Positions 19,656 to 27,914 of a stretch of 64,000 nucleotides of DNA are shown piece after piece. Source of the DNA: Gammaproteobacteria bacterium. Lineage in GTDB: Bacteria; Pseudomonadota; Gammaproteobacteria; SZUA-229. Position 1 is the stretch's first letter, and each line of letters opens with the position of its first letter. The stretch covers positions 186,001 through 250,000 of the forward strand of contig JAOULX010000003.1 of assembly GCA_029881795.1 (NCBI GenBank), given 5' to 3'. The notes under the pieces are model-generated. The model worked only from the letters and a program-made list of their open reading frames with translations, ran no database searches and was not told the DNA's origin. The translations under genes were made by a program, and so were the position numbers.

Positions 19656-20152
19656 GATGAAGACTTTTCTAAAGTAACCTGACAACTCACCAGGCCAATG
19701 GCATCGGTCTGGTTAATGCTGATGAGTTTAGGGCGAATACCGTAGTCATTTTGTAGTTTTCCAAGCCACTGTGTAAGACGATCAAAGTCAACAGAGTTGA
19801 AGTTTACTTTTAGGTTTTGGTTTTTGTCAGATTTAGTTTTATTAATGGCAGAACGGATGCCGCTGCTGACAGCTGTCTTTTCTACCAGGGAGCTGATTGA
19901 CTGACTTGATTGGCCGGCAGGTACATAATTATTATCAGAGCGTATTGCTGCAACTGTTTTTTCAGCATTCTGCATCCAGCTAAGAATAGCTTTCTGACTC
20001 TGGTTTTTACTTATTGCATTATCAAGCGAGCTAAAAACAGGTTCCCAGATTAACAGATATAGCAGCATGACAAGTATCAAGGCTGCACTGGCCAGTATCA
20101 TCTGCTGCTCTCTTTTCTGTAGGCGCTTAAATTTAAGAATGTAATCGTTCAT
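19652..20152 (-). CDS. gspM: Type II secretion protein GspM
   Basis: A 166-residue protein: short cytoplasmic start rich in Lys, Arg and Gln, one TM helix (about residues 19-37, ILASAALILVMLLYLLIWEP), and a periplasmic ferredoxin-like domain ending in QNDYGIRPKLISINQTD. It matches GspM in length and layout. GspM is a bitopic inner-membrane platform protein that partners GspL. It sits directly after gspL (2-base gap) and overlaps gspN by four bases. Confidence 0.92.
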   Translation of the reverse strand: MNDYILKFKRLQKREQQMILASAALILVMLLYLLIWEPVFSSLDNAISKNQSQKAILSWMQNAEKTVAAIRSDNNYVPAGQSSQSISSLVEKTAVSSGIRSAINKTKSDKNQNLKVNFNSVDFDRLTQWLGKLQNDYGIRPKLISINQTDAIGLVSCQVTLEKSSS

Positions 20153-20154
20153 GT

Positions 20155-21396
20155 TTAGATCGCCTCGAGCTGAATTTTGGCAGTGACTTGTTTGGACTCA
20201 GATGATGAAGAGACTAATTCCGCCTTGACGGAGGTCAGTTTATTGAAGTCAGTCATTAGTTTTTCGGCACTGGAGAGCTTGTCAGTGGTGATTTGTAATT
20301 CAAATTTTCTGTTACGGTAGTTGATGGCTTTTATCGTTAAATTATTTGCGCTAACGACTGGCGCAATATCTGCCAGTATGTCAATAAATCCGCTGTCGGC
20401 TTTGCCCATGTTCTTCTGTAGCGCTTTGAGTTTGCTTTCCATTTGTACTCTGGCATTTATAATTTTTTTACTGGCCGGGAAACTGCGTTTATAAATGCTG
20501 TTTATTTCATGGTTGAGCAGGGTGTTTTCCTGACTGAACTTGCTCAGCTCAAGAATGCCAGATAGCAATTGCAGGCAGATAACAATCACTGCCAGTGAAG
20601 CTGCCAGTAGCCATGGCTTCCACCACTGATGTGTGGTTTTTTGCACCTGATACTTGCCCTGTAATAAATTAACCTGATGTTTGCCGCTCAGGTTGGCTGC
20701 AAACAGAGCAATGGCAGAAGAAAATTGATGGCGGTTGATTTCAATGGACGCGGGTAATTCATCAGTCCGTATTATTTCATCTGGCAGGTTTTTATTTGTA
20801 AATACTTCAAATGAGGCGGGTATATTTTCTGCTTTTGTTTGCTGTATTAGCTGTTTTAAAATCAGTTCAAACATATCCGGATCTGAATGGATAATTGTGT
20901 TGTTGCCCTGGTCGATGCTGATAGAATCACCGCTATGCAAAAAACGCCAGCTGTTTGCAGTTCGTGGCAGGCACAGAGCGTCAGTGTAAATGCAGTCTGC
21001 TTCTATTTCTAATTCACTGAGGCTGGTTGTTATCTGCTGCAGGGTCTGATGTTTAATGGCAGCGACAGGATAAATATTGTGACTGGCAGGGCTGGTGGCA
21101 AAGTGCATCAGCTCAATATCTTCAGCCAGCTGATCTTCAAGTGCAAAGGGAATAGCCTGTAGCGCGCGCTGGATATTTTTAGCAGGAATCGTCTGATAAC
21201 TGAAGTGGGTAAGCTGAGCATTTATAATACAGTAAATTTTGTCAGCTGATGCAATAGCATTTTTGTTTTTGTCAGCCAGTTCAGCCAGTGTGCCAGTGTC
21301 GACAGGGGTACTTAATTCACCAGTGTTGCGAAAAAATGCCCAGTCTGCTTCGAGCTTGTGGATATCTTTAAGGTAAATGATAAGTTGATCAGCCAT
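20155..21396 (-). CDS. gspL: Type II secretion protein GspL
   Basis: A 413-residue protein with an actin-like cytoplasmic domain (residues about 1-255), one TM helix near 262-282 (WLLAASLAVIVICLQLL) and a periplasmic ferredoxin-like domain. GspL recruits the GspE ATPase to the inner membrane and contacts GspM. The ATG overlaps the gspK stop by one base (TAATG). The cytoplasmic GspE partner is not encoded in this window. Confidence 0.93.
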   Translation of the reverse strand: MADQLIIYLKDIHKLEADWAFFRNTGELSTPVDTGTLAELADKNKNAIASADKIYCIINAQLTHFSYQTIPAKNIQRALQAIPFALEDQLAEDIELMHFATSPASHNIYPVAAIKHQTLQQITTSLSELEIEADCIYTDALCLPRTANSWRFLHSGDSISIDQGNNTIIHSDPDMFELILKQLIQQTKAENIPASFEVFTNKNLPDEIIRTDELPASIEINRHQFSSAIALFAANLSGKHQVNLLQGKYQVQKTTHQWWKPWLLAASLAVIVICLQLLSGILELSKFSQENTLLNHEINSIYKRSFPASKKIINARVQMESKLKALQKNMGKADSGFIDILADIAPVVSANNLTIKAINYRNRKFELQITTDKLSSAEKLMTDFNKLTSVKAELVSSSSESKQVTAKIQLEAI

Positions 21397-22403
21397 TAGA
21401 TAACTCCCTGTGAGCGGCGTACAACTGTACTGATACCCGTGTCGTTTCTGTGCAATATGCTCTGTAAATTCATTTGTGACTGGCCGATGGTCGTTTTGGC
21501 TTTCAGTGAAAAGTAACTGGTAGCGACGGTAACTGCTTCAGTAGCGACGTCGTTTACTGAGAGGCTCTGCAGGTAGTTATTAAAGTCGCCAACCGAGCCA
21601 AAAGGTTCAGCTGCACCGCCTTCGTCAACCTTACCCCGTCGTTTACTAATAATATTATTTACTATTTCATCTGTCATTTTATTATCCAGTGATTTTATCA
21701 CTTCGGCCGGTGCTGTGTTGATGTTAATTGCAGTATATTCTGGTAGTACAGTAAAAATAGCCGGTAAGGCTTCACCAGTTTCTGTATCTAGCTGTGTGGT
21801 GATCCGTAGTTTTTGCAAAATCTCTTTACTGAAGCCTTTAATCAGACGGAGTTCAGACAGTTCACTGAGTAAGCGATTGCCGGCAAGATAGGGGCGTTGC
21901 GGCTCAGCCAGGCCCTGATAATAATCATCCTCAGCGCCGTACCCCAGTTCGCTGATCTGATCACTGTCGAGCCAGTCGGTCAGGGTTGCTGTAATGGTCT
22001 GCTTTTCGCTGGCATCCAGTTCGAGGATGCTTAATAGTCTTTGAAATCGTTGTTGATCGATGGGGCGTTTATTAGCCAGATTATTTAGATTAAAAAGTCC
22101 CTGCTTATCATCAAGCGTCGCCAAAAGAGTGCCGCCTTCTACTTCCTCGGCCACCGGGATGGTGTGCCAGAGCTCATCGAGATGATCTGTTTTATTATTG
22201 TCATAGTCTAATTTGAGGCCATAGCGTGCAAAATCCTCAGCTGCCAGAGCATAAATATAGGCCTGGTCATGGTGCAGAATATTACTATTGCGGCGTATTT
22301 CCAGTTGCAGCTGAGAGGTGATAGATACTGCTGCTGTGCTGGCCAGCGCAACAATTAGTAATGCGGTAATCAGTGCAATGCCTTTTTGCGGAAAATAAGT
22401 CAT
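21396..22403 (-). CDS. gspK: Minor pseudopilin GspK
   Basis: A 335-residue pseudopilin. Its N-terminal methylation region is KGIALITALLIVALAS, with Gly at the prepilin peptidase site. As in other GspK proteins the usual Glu at +5 is absent. The large globular domain carries the helix-hairpin-helix-like stretch INTAPAEVIKSL and acidic residues typical of the calcium-binding GspK tip protein. GspK forms the pseudopilus tip with GspI and GspJ. It overlaps gspJ by four bases. Confidence 0.94.
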   Translation of the reverse strand: MTYFPQKGIALITALLIVALASTAAVSITSQLQLEIRRNSNILHHDQAYIYALAAEDFARYGLKLDYDNNKTDHLDELWHTIPVAEEVEGGTLLATLDDKQGLFNLNNLANKRPIDQQRFQRLLSILELDASEKQTITATLTDWLDSDQISELGYGAEDDYYQGLAEPQRPYLAGNRLLSELSELRLIKGFSKEILQKLRITTQLDTETGEALPAIFTVLPEYTAININTAPAEVIKSLDNKMTDEIVNNIISKRRGKVDEGGAAEPFGSVGDFNNYLQSLSVNDVATEAVTVATSYFSLKAKTTIGQSQMNLQSILHRNDTGISTVVRRSQGVI

Positions 22404-23002
22404 GTTGTGATCCTGAAGAGACGTTTTACTTTGCCCCAGCCTTGCAGATCGATCGTGATTTCAATAGCCTGCGGCAGAGCCGGTGATGAAGCGCGCTGGT
22501 TCAGGTCTGGCCAGCTGTTGACCCATTCGCTGCCAAAGTAGCGAACTTCGACATTGTTTACGCCGCTTAATAAAACACGGCGCAGCGGCTCAGCGCTTTG
22601 TAAATGGTCCAGGTGATACCAGTACAGACGAATTATCTGATTATCTTCAAAACTATAAGCTACTCGCTGCAGCTGACTTCTGGCTTGCTCTGCAGGGTTG
22701 CGCCAGCCGCTGCGACTGAACTCAAGAAATATGCTGTCGAGGTTCTGGCCACCGGAAAGAGCCGGTTGTGAGGTGCCCAGTTCATCACGAATCGGGCGAT
22801 CAATTGCCTGAGTTATATCGCGTGACAAATTCAGAAAGCTGCGCTGAACTTCAGTAAGCCGCTGCAGCTCAATATCGATCACCTCTTTGTTAAACAGAAC
22901 ACTGCGCAGGCCGGAAAAGGACATGATAGAAATAAGACTGAAGATCGACATCGCGATCAACAATTCAAGCAGCGTGAAGCCGTGTGAACGAGGTCTGATC
23001 AT
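22400..23002 (-). CDS. gspJ: Minor pseudopilin GspJ
   Basis: A 200-residue prepilin-like protein with the processing motif HGFTLLELLIAMSIFSLISI (cleavage after Gly, Glu at +5) and the GspJ pattern SFSGLRSVL followed by a globular domain with YWYHLDH. It belongs to the GspIJK tip complex of the pseudopilus. ATGA overlap with gspI and a four-base overlap with gspK indicate coupled translation. Confidence 0.94.
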   Translation of the reverse strand: MIRPRSHGFTLLELLIAMSIFSLISIMSFSGLRSVLFNKEVIDIELQRLTEVQRSFLNLSRDITQAIDRPIRDELGTSQPALSGGQNLDSIFLEFSRSGWRNPAEQARSQLQRVAYSFEDNQIIRLYWYHLDHLQSAEPLRRVLLSGVNNVEVRYFGSEWVNSWPDLNQRASSPALPQAIEITIDLQGWGKVKRLFRITT

Positions 23003-23421
23003 GGCGTGGCGTTACTCTGCAGAAATTTTGGATTAGTGACATAACCGGTAAGATGACTTACCTTGTGCTGCAGGTCATCATCACTATATACAGTGAACAG
23101 CAGCTTTCGGCTGTTATCCGATGGCGTCTTTATCACTTCGCGTTGCCAGTGCCATTCATGGTTGGCCATTTCAGTGCTGTCAGAGGTTTTGCCCAGTGCC
23201 GGCCAGGTGTTTTCAAGTAGTAGCTGATTAAGAGCATTGACAGCTACCCAGTGGCCGATGGTTTTTTGTTTTAGGTAGGCGCTGTTGGCTGCCTGATCTG
23301 AGCCGGTTTTAATGATTGTACCCAAGGTGATAGCGATAACAGTGAGTGCTACCAGTACTTCAAGCAAGGTAAATGCTTTTATGCGTTTATGTTGAATGGA
23401 ATTGGACTTCAAGCGAACCAT
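22999..23421 (-). CDS. gspI: Minor pseudopilin GspI
   Basis: About 140 residues with a prepilin motif KAFTLLEVLVALTVIAITLG (Ala rather than Gly just before the Phe, which some GspI proteins tolerate) and the GspI feature GHWVAVNALNQLLLE. The start is uncertain. The frame opens at 23451; in-frame ATGs at 23427 and 23421 lie inside the end of gspH. ATG 23421 is preceded by AGGG at a spacing of eight and gives a short basic leader, so I chose it. It still overlaps gspH by 35 bases. Confidence 0.88.
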   Translation of the reverse strand: MVRLKSNSIQHKRIKAFTLLEVLVALTVIAITLGTIIKTGSDQAANSAYLKQKTIGHWVAVNALNQLLLENTWPALGKTSDSTEMANHEWHWQREVIKTPSDNSRKLLFTVYSDDDLQHKVSHLTGYVTNPKFLQSNATP

Positions 23422-23986
23422 CTTCATTGCCCTGAACTGTAAAACTGACATCAGTGTCTGTCAGCAAAAAACGCAGCATAAAAGCAGGCGCAATTTCACC
23501 GGATGATAAGAGATAGATATTGGGTTTTGGTTTTGTTGTTTTATCATCATTAAATCGGTCAACATCGCCGACTTTAGAAACCTTGCCGACTTTAGTAAGT
23601 GTACTTTTAAGGCTTGAGGGCTGAAAATCCAGCTCAAGTTCCAGCAGCATGTCCTGTGGTAGTTGTCGTAACCGTAAGCTGGCATTGTTGGATATTGCCT
23701 GCCAGCCATTGTCAGATAACTGTACGAACTGATAACTGTTTTCGGTTAGTTGTATACCCAGTTCAATGCCATTCAGTAAAGAGTCATCCTGAGCCAGCTG
23801 AAGCAAGGCGCTGAAACGCTGTGCTTCAGTTTTTAAGCGCTGCTTGGGTGTGCCGGTTGTTATTGCAAGCGTGGCCATCGAAATAATGATGGAGATAAGG
23901 ACAATAACAACCAGCAATTCAATCAGCGTGAAACCTGGCGGTGACTTTGCCTGAGCAAAGTGCAAAGACCGCAAGTTCCCCGGCAT
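23387..23986 (-). CDS. gspH: Pseudopilin GspH
   Basis: A 199-residue pseudopilin with PGFTLIELLVVIVLISIIIS as the prepilin peptidase site and first helix, then TPKQRLKTEAQRFSALLQLAQDDS, typical of GspH. The globular region holds an Asp/Lys-rich insertion (residues about 125-150, VGKVSKVGDVDRFNDDKTTK), making it somewhat longer than many GspH proteins. The ATG shares one base with the gspG stop (TAATG). The 3' end overlaps gspI. Confidence 0.91.
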   Translation of the reverse strand: MPGNLRSLHFAQAKSPPGFTLIELLVVIVLISIIISMATLAITTGTPKQRLKTEAQRFSALLQLAQDDSLLNGIELGIQLTENSYQFVQLSDNGWQAISNNASLRLRQLPQDMLLELELDFQPSSLKSTLTKVGKVSKVGDVDRFNDDKTTKPKPNIYLLSSGEIAPAFMLRFLLTDTDVSFTVQGNEDGSLEVQFHST

Positions 23987-24423
23987 TACTGTATATTCCA
24001 GTTTCCGATATCGGCTGATACGCCCGAGCCACCCGGAGCGCCATCAGCACCCAGTGAAAAGATGTCAACCTCGCCGTGTTCACCAGGGCTCAGATAAAGA
24101 TAACCAGAACCCCAGGGGTCGGCAGGTAATTTACGGATATAGCCGCCTTGCTTGTAATTACTGTTGTTAGCCAGATCACCGGGAGCATTGATCAGTGCTT
24201 CCAGACCCTGATCAGTGGTCGGGTATTTATAGTTATCCAGCCGGTATAGATTTAAAGCGCTTTCGAGGGCACGGATGTCTTGCTTGGCTTTGGTAATACG
24301 TGCTTTATCAGGGTTGTCCATAATGCGCGGAACAACTACTGCAGCCAGTATCCCTAAGATCACGACGACGACCATGACTTCAATCAGCGTAAAGCCCTGT
24401 TGTTTATTGGTAACAATGTTCAT
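23986..24423 (-). CDS. gspG: Major pseudopilin GspG
   Basis: About 145 residues. It has the processing site QGFTLIEVMVVVVILGILAA and the GspG hallmark LYRLDNYKYPTTDQGLEAL, then the calcium-loop end SLGADGAPGGSG. GspG is the main subunit of the type II secretion pseudopilus. The frame opens at 24453, but ATG 24423 (MNIVTNKQQG) has AGGA upstream at good spacing. It is the first gene of the gspGHIJKLMN unit. The 283 bases upstream, shared with the divergent rhombosortase gene, must contain its promoter. Confidence 0.95.
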   Translation of the reverse strand: MNIVTNKQQGFTLIEVMVVVVILGILAAVVVPRIMDNPDKARITKAKQDIRALESALNLYRLDNYKYPTTDQGLEALINAPGDLANNSNYKQGGYIRKLPADPWGSGYLYLSPGEHGEVDIFSLGADGAPGGSGVSADIGNWNIQ

Positions 24424-24706
24424 TCTATTAAATCCTGTGAGGCAGTATTGCAAAGATAAAGCCTGATATTAGCAAAAAATCAGCAGATCATCTTTGTTTC
24501 AGTAAAATTAAACGCACAGTATGAAAAAAAGGTTTAAATAAAGCACTCTGGGTTTAGTGAACCGGTGCAGATAAGCCGATTGGCCTAAAATAAAGATAAA
24601 TTAGATGGATCTTTTGAGATTGGTGGCATCAACTATCGACATGTTATAGCGGTGATAGTAAGGTGCAGGCTGATAGAAACAGCAAAAAGATAATAACGGT
24701 GGTAAT

Positions 24707-25309
24707 GTGGTAAAAATAAACTTTTCAGCCTTAATAGCAAAGACACTGAACTGGCAGTTTGTCTTTTTTCTGTCGGTTATTATTCTCTGTTCGATATTAG
24801 AGTTTACTGGTATGAAACCGCTGTTGCGTTATGATCGCGCACTGGTTGATGCTGGCCAGTGGTATCGTCTGATTACGGCTAATTTTGTTCACTTGAATAC
24901 ATCGCATCTGTTGTTAAATATGCCAACAACCAGTCTGGTCATGTTCTTTTTTTCCAGACATCTGTCGCTTGGGAAGTGGGTCATGTTGCTGCTGATATCC
25001 TGTCTGTTTGTCAGTGTTGGTCTGTATATTTTTAACCCTGAAGTTAAAAGTTATGTCGGGCTTTCCGGCGTTTTGCATGGCTTGTTCATCGTTGGTGCAG
25101 CCAAAGAAATTAAGCATTTTCCGGTTTCTGGCTGGTTATTGCTTGGAGTGTTTGCCGTAAAATTGGCTTGGGAGCAGTTATATGGTGCGATGCCGGGCTC
25201 AGAATCAGTGGTTAATGGAGTAGTGCTGGTTGACTCGCATTTATACGGTGCCATAGCCGGTGTATTTTTTATCGTTATTCTATACCTGTTCGACGGTAAA
25301 AAACGCTAG
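24707..25309 (+). CDS. rrtA: Rhombosortase (rhomboid protease for GlyGly-CTERM proteins)
   Basis: A 200-residue rhomboid-fold membrane protein with about six helices. Family landmarks are YDRALVDAGQWYRLITANFVH, the catalytic Ser motif YVGLSGVLHGLF (Ser near residue 122) and the catalytic His in DSHLYGAIAG (near 178). Rhombosortases cleave the C-terminal GlyGly-CTERM anchor of proteins exported by type II secretion, which fits its place divergent from gspG. The start is a GTG at 24707 preceded by GGTGG. No GlyGly-CTERM substrate is encoded in this window. Confidence 0.92.
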   Translation: MVKINFSALIAKTLNWQFVFFLSVIILCSILEFTGMKPLLRYDRALVDAGQWYRLITANFVHLNTSHLLLNMPTTSLVMFFFSRHLSLGKWVMLLLISCLFVSVGLYIFNPEVKSYVGLSGVLHGLFIVGAAKEIKHFPVSGWLLLGVFAVKLAWEQLYGAMPGSESVVNGVVLVDSHLYGAIAGVFFIVILYLFDGKKR

Positions 25310-25365
25310 TCAGTTTGCGTTAAAAGGTCTGGTTGATGCTGTTTCACATCCCTGTGAATTGAGCA

Positions 25366-25749
25366 TTAACGAGATTTGTTTTTAGAAAGTAGTTTTTTCA
25401 GTTTATCCATTTGCTGTTTTTCCCACTTTTCTCCGGCACTGACCATCGCTTTTATTTTACTTTCACTGATTTTAACCAGTTCCTTCTCACGTTTTAACGC
25501 CAGCTGAAGTTCATCTTTTAGGACAGCGATCTCAGCTTTGGCGGCTTCTTTTGCCAGTCTTATTTCTTCTTTGGCGGCAGCTTTAAAACTCTGCATTGCA
25601 AGTTTGGAGGCCTGCAAATCAGATTTTAGTTTGGCGTTCAAGTCTTGCCGTGTTTTAGTTGCAGAAGCACGGTGAGATGCGATCTTTTTTTTACTGACAG
25701 GGCTGGCCTTTTTGGCGGAGGCCTTCTTTTTACTGCTTGCTTTAGCCAT
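25366..25749 (-). CDS. Lys/Ala-rich coiled-coil protein
   Basis: A 127-residue, highly basic protein. The first 45 residues are a low-complexity Lys/Ala/Ser tail (KASSKKKASAKKASPVSKKK), like histone H1-type DNA-binding tails. Residues about 50-125 form a predicted long helix with heptad-like spacing (KEEIRLAKEAAKAEIAVLKD). DNA or polyanion binding is a guess from composition. AGGAG is followed by two consecutive ATGs, at 25752 and 25749; the second has the better spacing (7 bases). I do not recognise a named family. No membrane segment is seen. Confidence 0.7.
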   Translation of the reverse strand: MAKASSKKKASAKKASPVSKKKIASHRASATKTRQDLNAKLKSDLQASKLAMQSFKAAAKEEIRLAKEAAKAEIAVLKDELQLALKREKELVKISESKIKAMVSAGEKWEKQQMDKLKKLLSKNKSR

Positions 25750-25811
25750 CATACTTCTCCTTTGGTTACTGCTGTTTTGTTAGATATAATTTATTGTCAC
25801 AGTTAAATGTC

Positions 25812-26176
25812 CTAATCTGAGTCTTTCTCATCATCCAGCCACTTGTCAAGGACTTTGTTTTTAATTTCCTTGCTTTTATCAGTGGTAATCGTGTCAAATA
25901 TTTTTGACTGTACTGATTCATTGTAATCTTCTAGCCGGCGGAATTATTTTTTGGTCTTAAGCAATTCATTAAAGCTTTCCGCTGAGGCTTTTTTAAGTGT
26001 CATATCCTGTGCTTTTAGTTGCATCCGGCTGCCGGAATAAAAGCCGACAATAACGCTGAGTAATGCCAGTAACCGGAAGGTGCAAGCTCATAAGATTTTG
26101 CAATCAATATAAAGTGTTCAGGGTCATAAGGAGCGATAAAAAAAGACTGAGAACAGCAATCGTGATGGTCGGTCAT
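25812..26176 (-). pseudogene. Decayed phage-type holin, frameshifted
   Basis: The ATG at 26176 overlaps the lysin stop as ATGA. No frame is intact, but three frames together rebuild a small membrane protein. One frame encodes a hydrophobic helix (TIAVLSLFLSLLM). The frame of the ATG gives APYDPEHFILIAKSYELAPSGY. The third gives LLALLSVIVGFYSGSRMQLK and a Lys/Glu-rich tail, broken by an in-frame TAA at 25944-25946, after which coding-like sequence continues to a TAG at 25812. The order helix, linker, helix ending in GSRMQLKAQD resembles three-helix holins that accompany GH108 lysins. At least two frameshifts and one stop are needed, so it cannot work as one protein. Confidence 0.62.
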
Positions 26177-26637
26177 ATTAGCCGGTTGAGTGCATCGGCA
26201 ATGATGTCAAATAAATTTCGATTTTCGCGTTTGTGAAACTCGGCTGTATCGATTCGGCAGCTTTGCGGGTGTTTGGGCCCCATAGTGCCATCTTCTGATA
26301 ATGACGGCGTATAACCGGCCTGATTGCAGACAGACTGGATAAATTTAATCGCCCGGCGGGAACCGTGGTTAACAGCACAGTCAAAAATAAAAGCCTGGAC
26401 AGGTTCCGGCAGGCGGTTGATGCCGGGTGCAATGAAATAATTGCGTTCGTAAATATCGCGGGCGACATTTTCGCTTAAAGATTTGACTTCGCTGGTTAAA
26501 ACGGCATGCCCAAGATAGGCGGACAGGGTTTTTTCAGTAAAGTCGTATTTGGTGGCACCGACTCTGTCATCAGGATGATTAACAAAGCCGCCTTCGCGAT
26601 TAAGAATGTCATCTATCATTAGATCAACGTCAGTCAT
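26173..26637 (-). pseudogene. GH108 endolysin-like gene, degenerate
   Basis: An open frame of about 154 codons (ATG 26637 with AGGAG upstream). It is clearly related to GH108 phage-type peptidoglycan hydrolases: the catalytic Glu region LNREGGFVNHPDD, ERNYFIAPGINRLPEPVQAF and DCAVNHGSRRAIKF. Decay is visible. The conserved DRGGPTKYGIT-type stretch reads DRVGATKYDFT. After GTMGPK the family sequence (GPNTRKAAES) continues in another frame because of an apparent one-base change near 26272-26276. The final KGWLNR-type tail is missing. I treat it as a decaying gene; a reader could also call it a short intact CDS. Confidence 0.7.
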
Positions 26638-26916
26638 CAACAAACTCCTTTTTGTCAATTCATAATCTGATTTAAGTATAAAGAGGTATCAGAAAAAAAT
26701 ATATAAAATAATTAATTAGGATCTATCCTTGAAGTTACATTAGTAAATCGTGTTTTAATGAATGATTAAAAATCAGATGTGTTGATGGAGTAGAAGCGAT
26801 GATTGATGCCACTGAAATGAGCGGTTGTTGAGTCTGGGCGTAATCATTATGATAGGTTTTATATGATCCATGCTGAAAGAGCATAGAATTGAGTTAGGTA
26901 GTTACGGAGATGAGTC

Positions 26917-27336
26917 ATGAAACTGAGTAGTAAAAAATACAACAGCATTAAGATAATTGCTCTTATGCTGAGCTCTCTTTTTTTGTTTTCCTGTGAGGTT
27001 GAGGAGGATGCGAACTCAGCTCCCGATATTTCTGTAAATGTTACTGAAGCAGACATTGTCGGTATCTGGCGACGGACTGAAACTGACTCGGTCTATAAAG
27101 GCAAAGAGTATCTTGCAGGAGGAACGGGCTGGCTTGGTAACTATAATTCAGGCCCGTTTACCAGAGCAAATCCATTCACCTGGGCTCTGGTTGCTTCTGC
27201 TTCTGGCTACACGTTAGTTGAATACAGGGATTTTAATGCAGCAACCTATAATGAAGACATAACTGAGCTAACAGTCACCTCGATGGTCTTATTAAGGCAA
27301 GAGGATGGTGTTAGTCGATATTTTGCAAAACAATAA
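26917..27336 (+). CDS. Small hypothetical lipoprotein
   Basis: A 139-residue protein with a basic start, a hydrophobic stretch and a lipobox LFSC (Cys near residue 26), so it should be membrane-anchored. GGAG lies upstream at good spacing. The mature part is compact: an acidic linker EVEEDANSAPDISVN, then a domain with GIWRRTETDSVYKGKEYLAGG and GWLGNYNSGPFTRANPFTW, rich in aromatic residues. This is the style of lipocalin-like or META-like stress lipoproteins, but I recognise no family. It stands alone between the lysin remnant and a hairpin repeat. Confidence 0.75.
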   Translation: MKLSSKKYNSIKIIALMLSSLFLFSCEVEEDANSAPDISVNVTEADIVGIWRRTETDSVYKGKEYLAGGTGWLGNYNSGPFTRANPFTWALVASASGYTLVEYRDFNAATYNEDITELTVTSMVLLRQEDGVSRYFAKQ

Positions 27337-27389
27337 ATATTTAAAATTGTATTGATGAAGTGAAAAATGCGTTGCAGGAAACGTATTGG

Positions 27390-27424
27390 CTGTAGTGCCC
27401 GCGCATCAATGCGTCGCACTACAG
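27390..27424. repeat. Palindromic intergenic hairpin (REP-like)
   Basis: Outer arms CTGTAGTGC (27390-27398) and GCACTACAG (27416-27424) pair perfectly over 9 bp. Inside, CGCAT (27402-27406) pairs with ATGCG (27409-27413). It lies between two convergent genes and has no T run, so it is not a typical Rho-independent terminator. The shape resembles short palindromic elements scattered in gammaproteobacterial genomes, but only one copy is visible here. Confidence 0.65.
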
Positions 27425-27448
27425 ATTGTCTTATCGGTATAAAGTTAT

Positions 27449-27766
27449 TTAGCTCTTGTCACTTGGCAATATGGGGCCAGTTGGTTTAGCTTGTCGATAC
27501 CCTGGTTTTGCGAGTATTTCTAGATAAAACGAATCCAGTTCTTTTGCGATTACACGGTTAATCGAAGTATCTATTTCAGATAAATGAATGACGTCACTGC
27601 TGGCTTCATCGGCACCAAATCGGCAGTCAAAATCCCAGAAATCGGCACCCTTGGGTAGACTTCGTTTACGTTCACGTTTTATATATTTTCTGATTTCATG
27701 GCGGATTGCGTCAATTAACCGCTCGGGGTGAAGTTTTTCATGGGTTAATTTAAAGGTTTTTTTCAT
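27449..27766 (-). CDS. DUF6172-like small cytoplasmic protein
   Basis: A 105-residue protein beginning MKKTFKLTHEKLHPERL, then a basic helix AIRHEIRKYIKRERKR and the strongly conserved-looking FWDFDCRFGADE. These match the small DUF6172 family as I recall it; function unknown. The basic segment suggests nucleic-acid or polyanion contact, which is only an inference. There is no signal peptide or membrane segment. It ends 25 bases from the palindromic hairpin and has no close partner gene. Confidence 0.72.
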   Translation of the reverse strand: MKKTFKLTHEKLHPERLIDAIRHEIRKYIKRERKRSLPKGADFWDFDCRFGADEASSDVIHLSEIDTSINRVIAKELDSFYLEILAKPGYRQAKPTGPILPSDKS

Positions 27767-27914
27767 TATGTTCTCAGAAGATGATAAATACGGATGTGGC
27801 AGGCGGTCTATTATAAGGGAATTTGAATAAATGAACTAAAATTATTTGAGCTACCGGCAGACGAGGTTTTGAGTCGTCGATTAAGTATTATAACCAAAGT
27901 GTGTTGCGCATGAT

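Noticed and set aside
26178..26468. A 96-codon frame overlapping the lysin on the same strand
   Set aside because: Only its short GPNTRKAAES stretch is meaningful, as evidence of a frameshift in the lysin; it is not a separate gene.
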